Origin: Streptomyces sp. BHT-5-2
Lineage (GTDB): Bacteria; Actinomycetota; Actinomycetes; Streptomycetales; Streptomycetaceae
Length of the DNA stretch: 64,000 bases
Assembly: GCF_019774615.1 (NCBI RefSeq)
Contig: NZ_CP081496.1
Location: forward strand, 3,286,001 to 3,350,000
Direction of reading: 5' to 3'
The notes below the pieces were generated by a model that saw only the letters and a list, made by a program, of their open reading frames with translations, was not told the DNA's origin and did not search any database. Shown here one piece after another: positions 36,237 to 44,174 of this stretch. The translations under genes were made by a program, and so were the position numbers. The first letter of the stretch is position 1. Every line of letters begins with the position of its first letter.

Positions 36237-36836
36237 ATGAAGCTCAGGCACAGTGTCGCGGCCGTCATCGTCGCGTGCGGACTGGCAGTGACCGGTGTTG
36301 CGGGAACCGGTGCGGCACAGGCGGCCGCGCCGGCCTCCGCGTCGGCCGGCCACGGGGTGCGGGCGGCGGACCAGCTGTCCCTGCAGCAACTGCTCGATGC
36401 GGCCGCGGACGAGGTCCACATGACGTTCCCGAACGCCACGCTCATGGTGGCCGACGGCAGTTCGCCCATCGGCCCGACCCAGGACATGTCGCAGGTGACC
36501 GACTGGCGGCTCGTCTACAACACCGGCGACGGCGCCTCCCGCATCAAGTCGATCGAACTCCACGCCACGCTTGAGGGCGAGATCGACCAGCCGATCTACC
36601 ACACCTCGTCGTGGGCAGGCGTCATGCCGATCACCAGCCAGGCCGGCCCGACACCCGACGAGGCGTACAGCATCCTCCAGGACGCCGGACACGGGGACGC
36701 CTACCAATACGTCTCGCTGGTCAAGCCCCTCGTGGCCCGGCCGCACCTGCAATACCACTTCTCCAACATCCGCGGCGGCTGCGACGGATACGCGGTGAAC
36801 GTCGACGACCTCGCCGTCAACCCCATCTGCGGCTGA
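36237..36836 (+). CDS. secreted protein of unknown function
   Basis: The product is 199 residues from ATG 36237 with GGAGAGG just upstream. A Sec signal peptide (MKLRHSVAAVIVACGLAVTG, cleavage probably at AQAAA near 31) precedes a soluble domain. The domain includes TDWRLVYNTGDGASRIKSIE, an acidic beta-rich core, and a conserved-looking end SNIRGGCDGYAVNVDDLAVN with two Cys that may pair. I do not know the family. It lies 127 bases upstream of the PSD-like gene, same strand, and may be co-expressed. Confidence 0.7.
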   Translation: MKLRHSVAAVIVACGLAVTGVAGTGAAQAAAPASASAGHGVRAADQLSLQQLLDAAADEVHMTFPNATLMVADGSSPIGPTQDMSQVTDWRLVYNTGDGASRIKSIELHATLEGEIDQPIYHTSSWAGVMPITSQAGPTPDEAYSILQDAGHGDAYQYVSLVKPLVARPHLQYHFSNIRGGCDGYAVNVDDLAVNPICG

Positions 36837-36963
36837 CCGGCACGTCTCACGCAACGGCGGAGTACGGCCGGACCGCGCCCTCCCCCGCCGCGCCGCTACA
36901 GGGATCAGTGCGTCCGGACAGGAAGACGGGGTCGACACCCCTCCCGCGGAAGGAGACAGGAAA

Positions 36964-38190
36964 ATGACGCAGGGCGACGAACAGTACTCCGACAACCTCG
37001 ACGACTTCCTCAAGAAGATCACGCTGTGGTACGAGACCGACCACGAGGGCTTCAAGACCATGTACGACGCGGCGGTCGCCAACGTCGTGCCGTACCCGGA
37101 GGACACTCCCGAAGAAGTGCGCTGCGACTGGAAGGGCAAGGGCATCCAGTTCCTGTGCGACTTCTTCACGGAGTGGTACCACTGGAAGACGGGGGTCAAC
37201 AACGGGCTGGACTACATCGAGAAGTTCAGTTGGATCAACTACGAGAACGACTACGGCATGGTCTTCGTGACGTCCGGCCCGGGGTTCAAAATGACCGCCG
37301 ACTTCACACATCTGCAAGGGAAGCAGATGGACGACGACGGGCCGGAGGGACAGAAACTCATTCAGAAGTGGGTCGACGAGCTCGGGCCGAAGCGCATGGC
37401 CGACTTCAGGCCCGGGCCCTGGCGGACCTTCAACGACTTCTTCGTCCGGGAGTTGCAGGACGGCAAACGGCCGATCGACTACAAGGACGACGACAGCGTG
37501 GTGGTCGCCCCGGCCGACTGCGTCATCAACATGATCGTTGATGAGCTGACCGAGGAAACGCCGATCCCGGTCAAGACGGTGACCATGAACGTCAGGCAGT
37601 TGCTCGGCGACTCCGACTACGCCGAGATGTTCATCGGCGGTACTGCGGTGTCGTGCATCCTGATGCCCGACTCGTACCACTGGTACCACTCCCCGGTGAG
37701 GGGCCAGGTGGTGGAGGCCCGTGAAGACATCAGGGGCGTCTACTACGGGATGCGCGACTTCCCCGAACTGCTCAACAAGGGGAACGTCGGCTACGGGTAT
37801 GACTACGAGATGTTCGACAACTTCCGCCGGGGATACCTCATCATCAAGACCTGGTACCCGGACACCCAGGGAAAGAACAACGAGGTGGGGTTCGTCGGGC
37901 TCGTACCCGTCGGTCTCAACTCGATCGCCTCCGTGAACTTCAGGGAGAAGTTCCAAGGTCTCGGGCCGGGCCTCGCGATGCCGGTCGAGGTCGAAAAGGG
38001 CGAGCAGATCGGGAACTTCAAGTACGGCGGGTCGCTGAACATCCTGCTGTTCGAGAAGGGCCGGTTCCCCGCACTGCAACTGCTCCAGGGACAGCGCATC
38101 GGAGTCCTGGACCAGCCGGAACGGACGGCCGGACTGTTCACCGGCTCCTACCACACGCAGTCCCGGCGCCGCCGCCCTCTGGCTCCCTGA
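36964..38190 (+). CDS. phosphatidylserine-decarboxylase-family protein (PsiD-like)
   Basis: The product is 408 residues. The first ~150 are a helical domain typical of the PsiD-like branch, without transmembrane segments. The decarboxylase core follows: FRPGPWRTFNDFFVRELQDG, PADCVINMIVDE, the His-x2-His site LMPDSYHWYHSPVRG and, at residue 357, the Ser of KYGGSLNILLFEKG where PSDs have (L)GST and cleave themselves to form the pyruvoyl cofactor. PsiD of Psilocybe decarboxylates tryptophan; other members act on amino acids. The substrate here is unknown. ATG 36964 has GGAAGGAG upstream. The S10 gene follows after 27 bases. Confidence 0.85.
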   Translation: MTQGDEQYSDNLDDFLKKITLWYETDHEGFKTMYDAAVANVVPYPEDTPEEVRCDWKGKGIQFLCDFFTEWYHWKTGVNNGLDYIEKFSWINYENDYGMVFVTSGPGFKMTADFTHLQGKQMDDDGPEGQKLIQKWVDELGPKRMADFRPGPWRTFNDFFVRELQDGKRPIDYKDDDSVVVAPADCVINMIVDELTEETPIPVKTVTMNVRQLLGDSDYAEMFIGGTAVSCILMPDSYHWYHSPVRGQVVEAREDIRGVYYGMRDFPELLNKGNVGYGYDYEMFDNFRRGYLIIKTWYPDTQGKNNEVGFVGLVPVGLNSIASVNFREKFQGLGPGLAMPVEVEKGEQIGNFKYGGSLNILLFEKGRFPALQLLQGQRIGVLDQPERTAGLFTGSYHTQSRRRRPLAP

Positions 38191-38217
38191 CCCCGAATGC
38201 CGAACGGAAGGTGGCTC

Positions 38218-39621
38218 ATGTCCGCAGACCTCGTCGCCTCGATTCCGGCGAACATCCCCAACACCCAGCGGATCGACTTCCACACCCCGGACACCAAGAA
38301 GGCCCGCTCCTACTCCGGACACGTGCACATCGACAGCAAGGAGCATCCGGGGACCAAGAACCACCTGTTCTACTGGTTCTTCGAGAGCCAGACCTGCAAC
38401 CCCCACGTCGCGGTCCACGACCAACAGGACCTCATCAGCCAGACACCGCTACTGATCTGGCTCAACGGCGGGCCCGGCGCCTCCTCGCTGCTGGGACTGT
38501 TCCTGGAGAACGGACCGCTGTCCATCGGCGCCGACGCCGCGGGAACAGTGTCGGTGACCGCCAACAGCTGGAACCAGGAAGCGCACGTCGTCTTCTGGGA
38601 CCAGCCCGTCGGAACCGGATACAGCTACTCCGACGTCGGCGAGTACGTCCGGAGCGAGAACGCTCTCGGCGAGATGTTCTGGCAAGCCCTGCAGGAGTTC
38701 TTCAGCACGCACCCGGAGTACGCGCAATGCCCGGTGTACGTCTGCGGGGAGAGCTACGCCGGCAAGTACGTGCCGACGATCGCCCTGGCGATCGACAGGC
38801 AGAACCGCCGGAAGACCGGCGGACGGCACATCAATCTCAAGGGCGTCTCCGTCGGCAACGGCTGGATCAAACCCGAGCTGTCGCTCCGCGCCATGATCGA
38901 CTACGTCTACACGACCGGGCTCCTCGGCATCAGCCAGCGGGACGCCCTGTACGAGGCCCACGCCGACTACCAGGCCGCCCTCGACGCCGGAGAGATGGCG
39001 AAGGCCACCAAGCTCGGCAACGACCTGGTCACCACGACCCTGGCGTACGGGGGAAACTTCGACATCTACGACGTGCGACGGTGGGACGACCTACCCATGG
39101 GCGCGCTGCGCGCCTACCTCGACAGCAAGAACGTGAAGGAAGCCCTGCACGTCCCGGCGGACGTCACCTGGCAGTGCGCAGACAACGAGGGCCCGGTCGC
39201 CGAATGGCTGGTGGACGACAACATGGCCGACTGCTCCGGGCAGTACGCCGAGCTCCTCGACAAGGGCTACAAGGCCCTGCTCTACACCGGGAACTTCGAC
39301 ACCGCCTGTGGATACCGGAGCACGGAGGAGATCCTCGACGACCTCATGCGGCAGAAAGGCGAGCACGCGCACGCGGAGTGGCGCAACGCGCCCCGCATGA
39401 TCTGGACACAGGCACAGGGGAACCCGAAGGGATTCGTGCGCCACCACAGGAACCTGACGCAGGTCAGCGTGCCCGGTGCCGGGCACCAGGTGCCGGCGTT
39501 CCAGCCGCAGATCTGCCGGGAGATGCTCTACAACTGGCTCTTCGATCGCCCCTTCCCCGGCTACGACCCGCAGCAGTCGCTCAAGCACCGCAACGGCACC
39601 CTCGGCCTGCGGAAGGCATGA
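38218..39621 (+). CDS. S10-family serine carboxypeptidase
   Basis: The product is 467 residues. It carries all S10 hallmarks: the oxyanion segment PLLIWLNGGPGASSLLGLFL, the nucleophile in VYVCGESYAGKYVPTIALAI (Ser179), Asp361 in LYTGNFDTACGY and His423 in VPGAGHQVPAF, plus NSWNQEAHVVFWDQPVGTGY. No signal peptide is visible from the chosen start ATG 38218 (GGAAGG 7 bases upstream), so it seems cytosolic, unlike most vacuolar/secreted S10 enzymes. S10 proteins hydrolyse C-terminal residues or act as acyltransferases in secondary metabolism. Coupled to the PSD-like gene; it may act on the same product. Confidence 0.9.
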   Translation: MSADLVASIPANIPNTQRIDFHTPDTKKARSYSGHVHIDSKEHPGTKNHLFYWFFESQTCNPHVAVHDQQDLISQTPLLIWLNGGPGASSLLGLFLENGPLSIGADAAGTVSVTANSWNQEAHVVFWDQPVGTGYSYSDVGEYVRSENALGEMFWQALQEFFSTHPEYAQCPVYVCGESYAGKYVPTIALAIDRQNRRKTGGRHINLKGVSVGNGWIKPELSLRAMIDYVYTTGLLGISQRDALYEAHADYQAALDAGEMAKATKLGNDLVTTTLAYGGNFDIYDVRRWDDLPMGALRAYLDSKNVKEALHVPADVTWQCADNEGPVAEWLVDDNMADCSGQYAELLDKGYKALLYTGNFDTACGYRSTEEILDDLMRQKGEHAHAEWRNAPRMIWTQAQGNPKGFVRHHRNLTQVSVPGAGHQVPAFQPQICREMLYNWLFDRPFPGYDPQQSLKHRNGTLGLRKA

Positions 39622-39663
39622 ACGCACCCGTACGGCCTCCGACCGCCGCCGGCACCGACTGAC

Positions 39664-39703
39664 GGGCCGGGCCGGCGGGGAGTTGTCCCTGCCGGCCCGG
39701 CCC
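39664..39703. terminator. 18-bp-stem terminator between convergent genes
   Basis: GGGCCGGGCCGGCGGGGA (39664-39681) pairs with TCCCTGCCGGCCCGGCCC (39686-39703), one G-T wobble, 4-base loop. It sits 43 bases after the S10 stop and before the convergent SDR, and should stop transcription from both sides. Confidence 0.85.
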
Positions 39704-39816
39704 GATCACGTCGCACCGGGGCGTGACGGCGAGGTGATGCGCCACGGCGCAGAATTCGCGATGCTGCGCGACCTGTACCTGCGCCTGTCCGGCGAGCTGC
39801 CGACCCCAGTCGTGCC

Positions 39817-40584
39817 TCAGGCCATGTAACCGCCGTCGATGTCGAGCACGGCCCCGTTCACATACGACGCCCCAGGGCTCGCGAGGAAGACGATGCCTGC
39901 CGCGATCTCCTCCGGACGCCCGAACCGCCCCATGGGGTTGGCCGCGCGCTGAGCATCCGCGAAGTCCCCTTCCGGCGGGTTCATGTCGGTGGCCACGCAG
40001 CCGGGCTGGACGACATTGACCGTGATACCCCGCGGCGCCAGGTCCCGGGCCGCACCCTTGCTGTAGCCGACGATCGCGGCCTTGGTCGCCGCATAGTCGG
40101 CCACGCCCGGGAAGCCGGCGCGAGCGGCCAGGGTCGAGCCGACCGTGATGATCCGCCCGCCCTCCTCAAGGACACCGGCCGCGGCACGGATGGCCGAGGC
40201 GACACCCCCGACGTTGACCGCCAACTGCCGGTCGAACGCCGCGAGATCGCCCTCGGCGTCGTCCACCGGGCCATTGACCGACACGCCCGCGTTGTTCACC
40301 AGGATGTCCAGCCGCCCGAAGTCCGACGCCACGGCGGCCACCAGATCGGCCACCTGCCGCCGCTCGGCCTGGTCTGCGCGGTAGGCGGCCGCCCGGACAT
40401 CGGCCTTCTCCAGCTGCGCCACCACCGCGTCGGCCCGCTCCCGCGACGCCGTGTAGCTGATCGCCACCGCGGCCCCCTCGGCGGCCAGCGCCCGCGCGGC
40501 AGCCGCCCCGATCCCCCGCGAACCCCCGGTCACCAGAGCCACCTTGCCCGCCAACGCCCCGCCCGCAAGCACGTCCGTAGTCAT
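39817..40584 (-). CDS. short-chain dehydrogenase/reductase
   Basis: The product is 255 residues. Classical SDR motifs: the nucleotide-binding KVALVTGGSRGIGAAAARAL, LDILVNNAGVSV, the active-site Ser in IITVGSTLAARAGF with Tyr-x3-Lys in VADYAATKAAIVGYSKGA, and the end IVFLASPGASYVNGAVLDID. Arg after TGGS suggests NADPH preference. ATG 40584 is chosen with GGGGA upstream. Two 18-bp direct repeats (40653-40707) cover its promoter, so it is probably repressor-controlled; no TetR gene is next to it. Confidence 0.9.
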   Translation of the reverse strand: MTTDVLAGGALAGKVALVTGGSRGIGAAAARALAAEGAAVAISYTASRERADAVVAQLEKADVRAAAYRADQAERRQVADLVAAVASDFGRLDILVNNAGVSVNGPVDDAEGDLAAFDRQLAVNVGGVASAIRAAAGVLEEGGRIITVGSTLAARAGFPGVADYAATKAAIVGYSKGAARDLAPRGITVNVVQPGCVATDMNPPEGDFADAQRAANPMGRFGRPEEIAAGIVFLASPGASYVNGAVLDIDGGYMA

Positions 40585-40631
40585 GTCGACGTCCCCACTC
40601 CCTACCACCGCTGCCACTGCCGCTGCGTTGC

Positions 40632-40928
40632 TCATCCCGCAGCCACATCGTTTTGGATTGATCGATACATTATCGACGCTACCACAACATTGGACCGATC
40701 AGTACATAACCGCAGAGTGCCGCCGGAGCAACGAGCCGAAGGGGCGCGGCTCGCCACGATGACCGTCGGCACGGTCTCGTTGCCGTCGTTGACTGCTCTC
40801 ACCGCTGCCGCTCCAGCCGAGTCACGCCAGATGTCGACCCAGTGCAGCCGGTGGGCACTGCGGCCCAGCCTGACGCGCATGTGGAAGCAGTACTTGCAGC
40901 CCGGCCGCCAGAAGACAGCGCGCATCAT
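40632..40928 (-). CDS. mycoredoxin/glutaredoxin-like protein with replaced C-terminus
   Basis: The frame from ATG 40928 reads MMRAVFWRPGCKYCFHMRVR, then VDIWRDSAGAAAVRAVNDGN and ETVPTVIVAS, a mycoredoxin with the CxxC motif CKYC and the cis-Pro segment TVPT. After TVIVAS homology ends and the frame continues through unrelated DNA (including the operator repeats of the SDR) to 40632. The native last ~20 residues are thus missing. No strong ribosome site is seen. The gene is probably damaged, though the redox core is nearly complete. Confidence 0.6.
   Translation of the reverse strand: MMRAVFWRPGCKYCFHMRVRLGRSAHRLHWVDIWRDSAGAAAVRAVNDGNETVPTVIVASRAPSARCSGGTLRLCTDRSNVVVASIMYRSIQNDVAAG
40653..40707. 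promoter_or_regulatory. two 18-bp direct repeats, candidate TetR-type operators for the SDR
   Basis: TTGGATTGATCGATACAT (40653-40670) and TTGGACCGATCAGTACAT (40690-40707) match at 14 of 18 positions and are spaced 37 bases. Each contains GATC and an imperfect dyad. They lie 70-120 bases upstream of the SDR start and look like paired repressor sites. Confidence 0.6.
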
Positions 40929-41189
40929 ATTGACGCGGGATATCGACGAGTCGAAATGTTCCTCGAACCGAGTTGCTTGCCCGAGCATTCGCCGGACGGG
41001 CGGACGGCCCCGCATGGGCATGCGTTCCGTTGCCGAACCGCACTCACACGAAGGCCGCCCGTCTCCCGGTTCCTGCTTGAGGGCCTCGCTTGGGGCAACG
41101 CCGACTGACCTGGACGTTCGCCGTATCTCCGGGCATTGGGCTGCCGGGCACCACCCTCGTACCCGCGCCGTAACCACAGCCCACCGTGG

Positions 41190-41423
41190 TCACTTGTCGC
41201 CGCAGGTCCCCCTCGATGCGGGGTTCAGCAACGGGGTGAGGATGCTGTTGCCGCAGATGTTGAACGAATCCCAGACGCGGATCTGGATCCGGTTTCGCGA
41301 GTGCGTACCGGGATCATCTCCGGCGGCGCCCCTGGCTCCGCCGTCGGCGGCCGCGGCACCGGTACCGCACAGCGTCGCGCCCACCACCAGGCACGCCACA
41401 GCGGAAAGAGTACGGATCTTCAT
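41190..41423 (-). CDS. chaplin-like small secreted protein
   Basis: The product is 77 residues from ATG 41423 with GGGAGG 5 bases upstream. A Sec signal peptide (MKIRTLSAVACLVVGATLCG, then TGAAAADG) precedes about 45 residues ending RNRIQIRVWDSFNICGNSIL, then TPLLNPASRGTCGDK. The order 'IQI-V---NICGNSI---LLNPA--TC' recalls the chaplin domain, with two Cys for a disulfide, but the Gly-rich N-terminal half of a chaplin domain (GDAxGNSPG) is absent. I infer a divergent surface or amyloid-like protein. Confidence 0.65.
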   Translation of the reverse strand: MKIRTLSAVACLVVGATLCGTGAAAADGGARGAAGDDPGTHSRNRIQIRVWDSFNICGNSILTPLLNPASRGTCGDK

Positions 41424-41462
41424 GTATGCCTCCCATCGACCGTGATGTGCGACCCATCCCAC

Positions 41463-41749
41463 AACGGGACCGCGCCGTCCGCCCCTTTATTCGCCCGTCA
41501 GAGGGGCGGCATCGCACAGCTTCGCTCGATCACTCGCCGCACCTCGTCACGCGGTCTTCGACTACCCGAGCTGCCAAGGGGGTGATCCGCAATCATCCCC
41601 CGGAACCTGATTGACTACGTACAAGCCGCCCTGGGCGGAGATCCGCGTGGAGTACGCCCGGCAGCCCTCCGGAACGCGGCGTGACCGGTCGTCGTAGCCG
41701 CCTCCCAGCAACTCCGCAGCGGCCCGGCCGGGTGTTGTACACATGCCGG
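41463..41749. other. intergenic stretch, nothing recognised
   Basis: No gene or repeat recognised here between the divergent chaplin-like gene and the Eis relic. Confidence 0.35.
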
Positions 41750-42065
41750 ATGACGACCTTGTCGCTTCCGCTTCGTTTGGTCACCCACCAAGAGTTCGTG
41801 CCCTGGGCGCGCATGATTGCCGACACCTACGGCATGGACCGCTCGGAACAGGAGTTGGTGGGCCAACGGGCCGCGACACAACTGGACCGGACCCTGGGGG
41901 CCTTCGACGGTGACGTGCCTGTGGCCGGCGCTTCCGTGTACAGCCGGATGCTGAAGCATTCCCGGAGGCATCCTGCCCACGGTCAGGGATCGCCTCGGTC
42001 GGCGTGGCCCCGACACACTTCCGCCGCGGCATCCTCACGGACCTTCGTCTCCCCAACCAAGCCTC
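41750..42065 (+). pseudogene. Eis-like GNAT N-acetyltransferase, frameshifted N-terminal remnant
   Basis: From ATG 41750: MTTLSLPLRLVTHQEFVPWA, then TYGMDRSEQELV and LDRTLGAFDGDVPVAGASVY, the conserved start of Eis-type acetyltransferases. After about 41955 the frame is lost; in other frames IPGGILPTV and IASVGVAPTHFRRGILT continue the family pattern (acetyl-CoA loop) up to about 42045. Everything downstream is gone. A clear relic. Confidence 0.7.
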
Positions 42066-42333
42066 CAGGTGCCAGGGCCCACTACGACCGTGGCAGGAAA
42101 GCCGGCGACCGTCACATCGCAGCTCCCGCCCAAGGGGACGGAAAGCGGGCTGTCGGCGGCCTGTCCCGCGGTCAAGACCAGCGACAGCGGCCGACACCTC
42201 CATGGATTTTGTTGGTCTTGTTGAGTTCGAGACCCATGAGCCACACCCATGGCGTAGACCACTTCCGTCGCGCGATACTGCAGCGTTCCGACAGTACGCA
42301 CGCCCCCACAGCGACGGAAGGACCCCAAGCCCC

Positions 42334-43596
42334 TTGAATTCCCTACGTGTTCGGATCGGCATTCTCGGTATGGCCCTGCTGGCGGGGCTGGCAACACCCG
42401 CGACCACGGCGGCGGCTCGGGCCGCGCGGGGCGCCCCGACCCCGACCGTCGAGGAGCAGCGCCTCGACAAGGCGGCACCGCAGGAGATATTGCGACGCTC
42501 CGGATTCGACTCCGTGGCCCCGGACTTCGTCCGCGACCTGGCCCGGACGCACTCCTTTGAGCAGGCCCGCGGCATCGTCGTTCGGGACGGTACGGCGCTG
42601 TGGCGGCGCGCCGTCGACCGGGCGCAGGGGCGGGGCCCCGCGGGCGGCGGCCTCGGCCGGGGCGACGACCGGCCGCTGTACTGGGCGCGGCTCGGGATGA
42701 CGCGGGACCTGCGTACGTGGAAGCCGGGTTTCCGGTTCAGTGACGCGCAACGCTCGGTCCTGCTGAACCAGTTGGAGCGGACCTCGCGCGGCCAGAGCGA
42801 CATCCGCTATCCGTCGCGCGCCACGGGCATCAAGCGCATTCTCGTCACCGGCTTCGACCCGTTCACACTGGACCAGGACATCCGGATCTCCAACCCGTCC
42901 GGGGCCGTCGCACTCGCTCTCGACGGGACGGTGATCCGGACCAACTCCGGTCCGGCCCGCATCGAGGCCGTGACGTTCCCGGTTCGCTGGCAGGACTTCG
43001 CGAAGGGGACGGTGGAGCGGACGCTGGCGCCGTACCTGCCGAAGGTCGACCTGTACACGACGGTGAGCCAGGGCCGGGTGGGCCGCTTCGACGTCGAGCG
43101 GACGAACGGGGCCTGGCGCGGCGGCTATCCCGACAACGACAACACCAGCAGCACCGGGACCATCCCGGTCGCCGCCCCGGCCACACAGCCGCAGTGGACG
43201 ACAACCACCCTCCCCTACAAGGCGATCGTGACCGCGCACACCGGCCGGTTCCCGAGCTACGACCACACCGAGGTCACCGAGATCCCGACCGGCGGCACCG
43301 AACCCGTCGTACGCCCCGACGGCCCGACCCCGGGCTCCACGGCCCGCGAGGGCGGCGGTGGCAACTACCTCTCCAATGAGATCGCCTACCGCGCGACCCT
43401 GCTGCGCGACCGACTGGGCCTGCACGACAGGCTGCCAGGCGGGCACGTGCACACACCGGTGCTCCAGTTCGGCGCCGGCAACACCGATCCGAAGAGCGGA
43501 AGGATCACGGATCCGCAGTTCGTACAGAACCGGCTGGACATCATCACGCAGCTACGGTCGATCCTGACGGTGGCGGCGAACACGGCACTGAAGTGA
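42334..43596 (+). CDS. secreted pyroglutamyl-peptidase (C15)-like protein
   Basis: The product is 420 residues from TTG 42334 (GGAAGGA about 11 bases upstream); ATG 42370 is an alternative. A signal peptide (MNSLRVRIGILGMALLAGLA, cleavage near AAARA) leads to an Actinobacteria-specific helical domain. The C15 core then starts at IKRILVTGFDPFTLDQDIRI. The nucleophile region, normally containing Cys in a YVCN-type motif, reads GGGNYLSNEIAYRATLL with Ser347 in place of Cys. It is thus either inactive or uses Ser. The family removes N-terminal pyroglutamate from peptides. Confidence 0.75.
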   Translation: MNSLRVRIGILGMALLAGLATPATTAAARAARGAPTPTVEEQRLDKAAPQEILRRSGFDSVAPDFVRDLARTHSFEQARGIVVRDGTALWRRAVDRAQGRGPAGGGLGRGDDRPLYWARLGMTRDLRTWKPGFRFSDAQRSVLLNQLERTSRGQSDIRYPSRATGIKRILVTGFDPFTLDQDIRISNPSGAVALALDGTVIRTNSGPARIEAVTFPVRWQDFAKGTVERTLAPYLPKVDLYTTVSQGRVGRFDVERTNGAWRGGYPDNDNTSSTGTIPVAAPATQPQWTTTTLPYKAIVTAHTGRFPSYDHTEVTEIPTGGTEPVVRPDGPTPGSTAREGGGGNYLSNEIAYRATLLRDRLGLHDRLPGGHVHTPVLQFGAGNTDPKSGRITDPQFVQNRLDIITQLRSILTVAANTALK

Positions 43597-43632
43597 CGTG
43601 GCCCCCGCCCGCGTTCTCGTCGCCTCGCGAGG

Positions 43633-43842
43633 TCAGTGGGTGTCACTGGTGTGGAGCGGCCGGGTGCGGCTCCACCATCGGACGCCGAGTCCCCAACCGA
43701 TCAGGATGATCAGCGCGAGGACTTTGCCCTGCCACTCCGAGGCGGCGCTGAAGGTAAAGCCGCCGATGGCGGTGCCGATCAGAGTCAAGGCGAGGACGGT
43801 GTAGGTGTGCGCATCGGTACCGCGCTGGTTGTACTGCTTCAC
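43633..43842 (-). CDS. small membrane protein
   Basis: The product is 69 residues from GTG 43842. Two hydrophobic segments (YTVLALTLIGTAIGGFTF and KVLALIILIGWGLGVRWW) are separated by a short loop SAASEWQG, with a basic C-terminus. No family recognised. No strong ribosome site. Convergent with the C15-like gene. Confidence 0.55.
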   Translation of the reverse strand: MKQYNQRGTDAHTYTVLALTLIGTAIGGFTFSAASEWQGKVLALIILIGWGLGVRWWSRTRPLHTSDTH

Positions 43843-44174
43843 GGGACCAAGCGTACTTGCCAGCCGATGGCGCAGGAGAGGGCCCCTGCACCGATGGTAC
43901 GTACGCCGATCCTTATGGTGGTACCAGTGCGGGACCGCTGCCGCGGAGCAGTTCGACGGGCCGGCCGGATCGCCCCGTTCTCCCGGATCGACCGTGATGC
44001 GGGGCAGCAGGCAGCAGGCGGATCGGTTGGGCGACGTGGTGTGAAGTCGCCCCAGGCACCGGCGCCTTGGTCGCGCCCAGCCCCGCTGCCGAACTCAGCG
44101 CCGGCTTGGGAGCCACCGGCCGCCCTCCGGGTGGTCCACGGTAAGCGGATGCCCGCTTCGGAGGTGCGGATACC
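43843..44174. other. intergenic stretch, nothing recognised
   Basis: No gene, repeat or terminator recognised between the small membrane protein and the XRE regulator. Confidence 0.35.
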
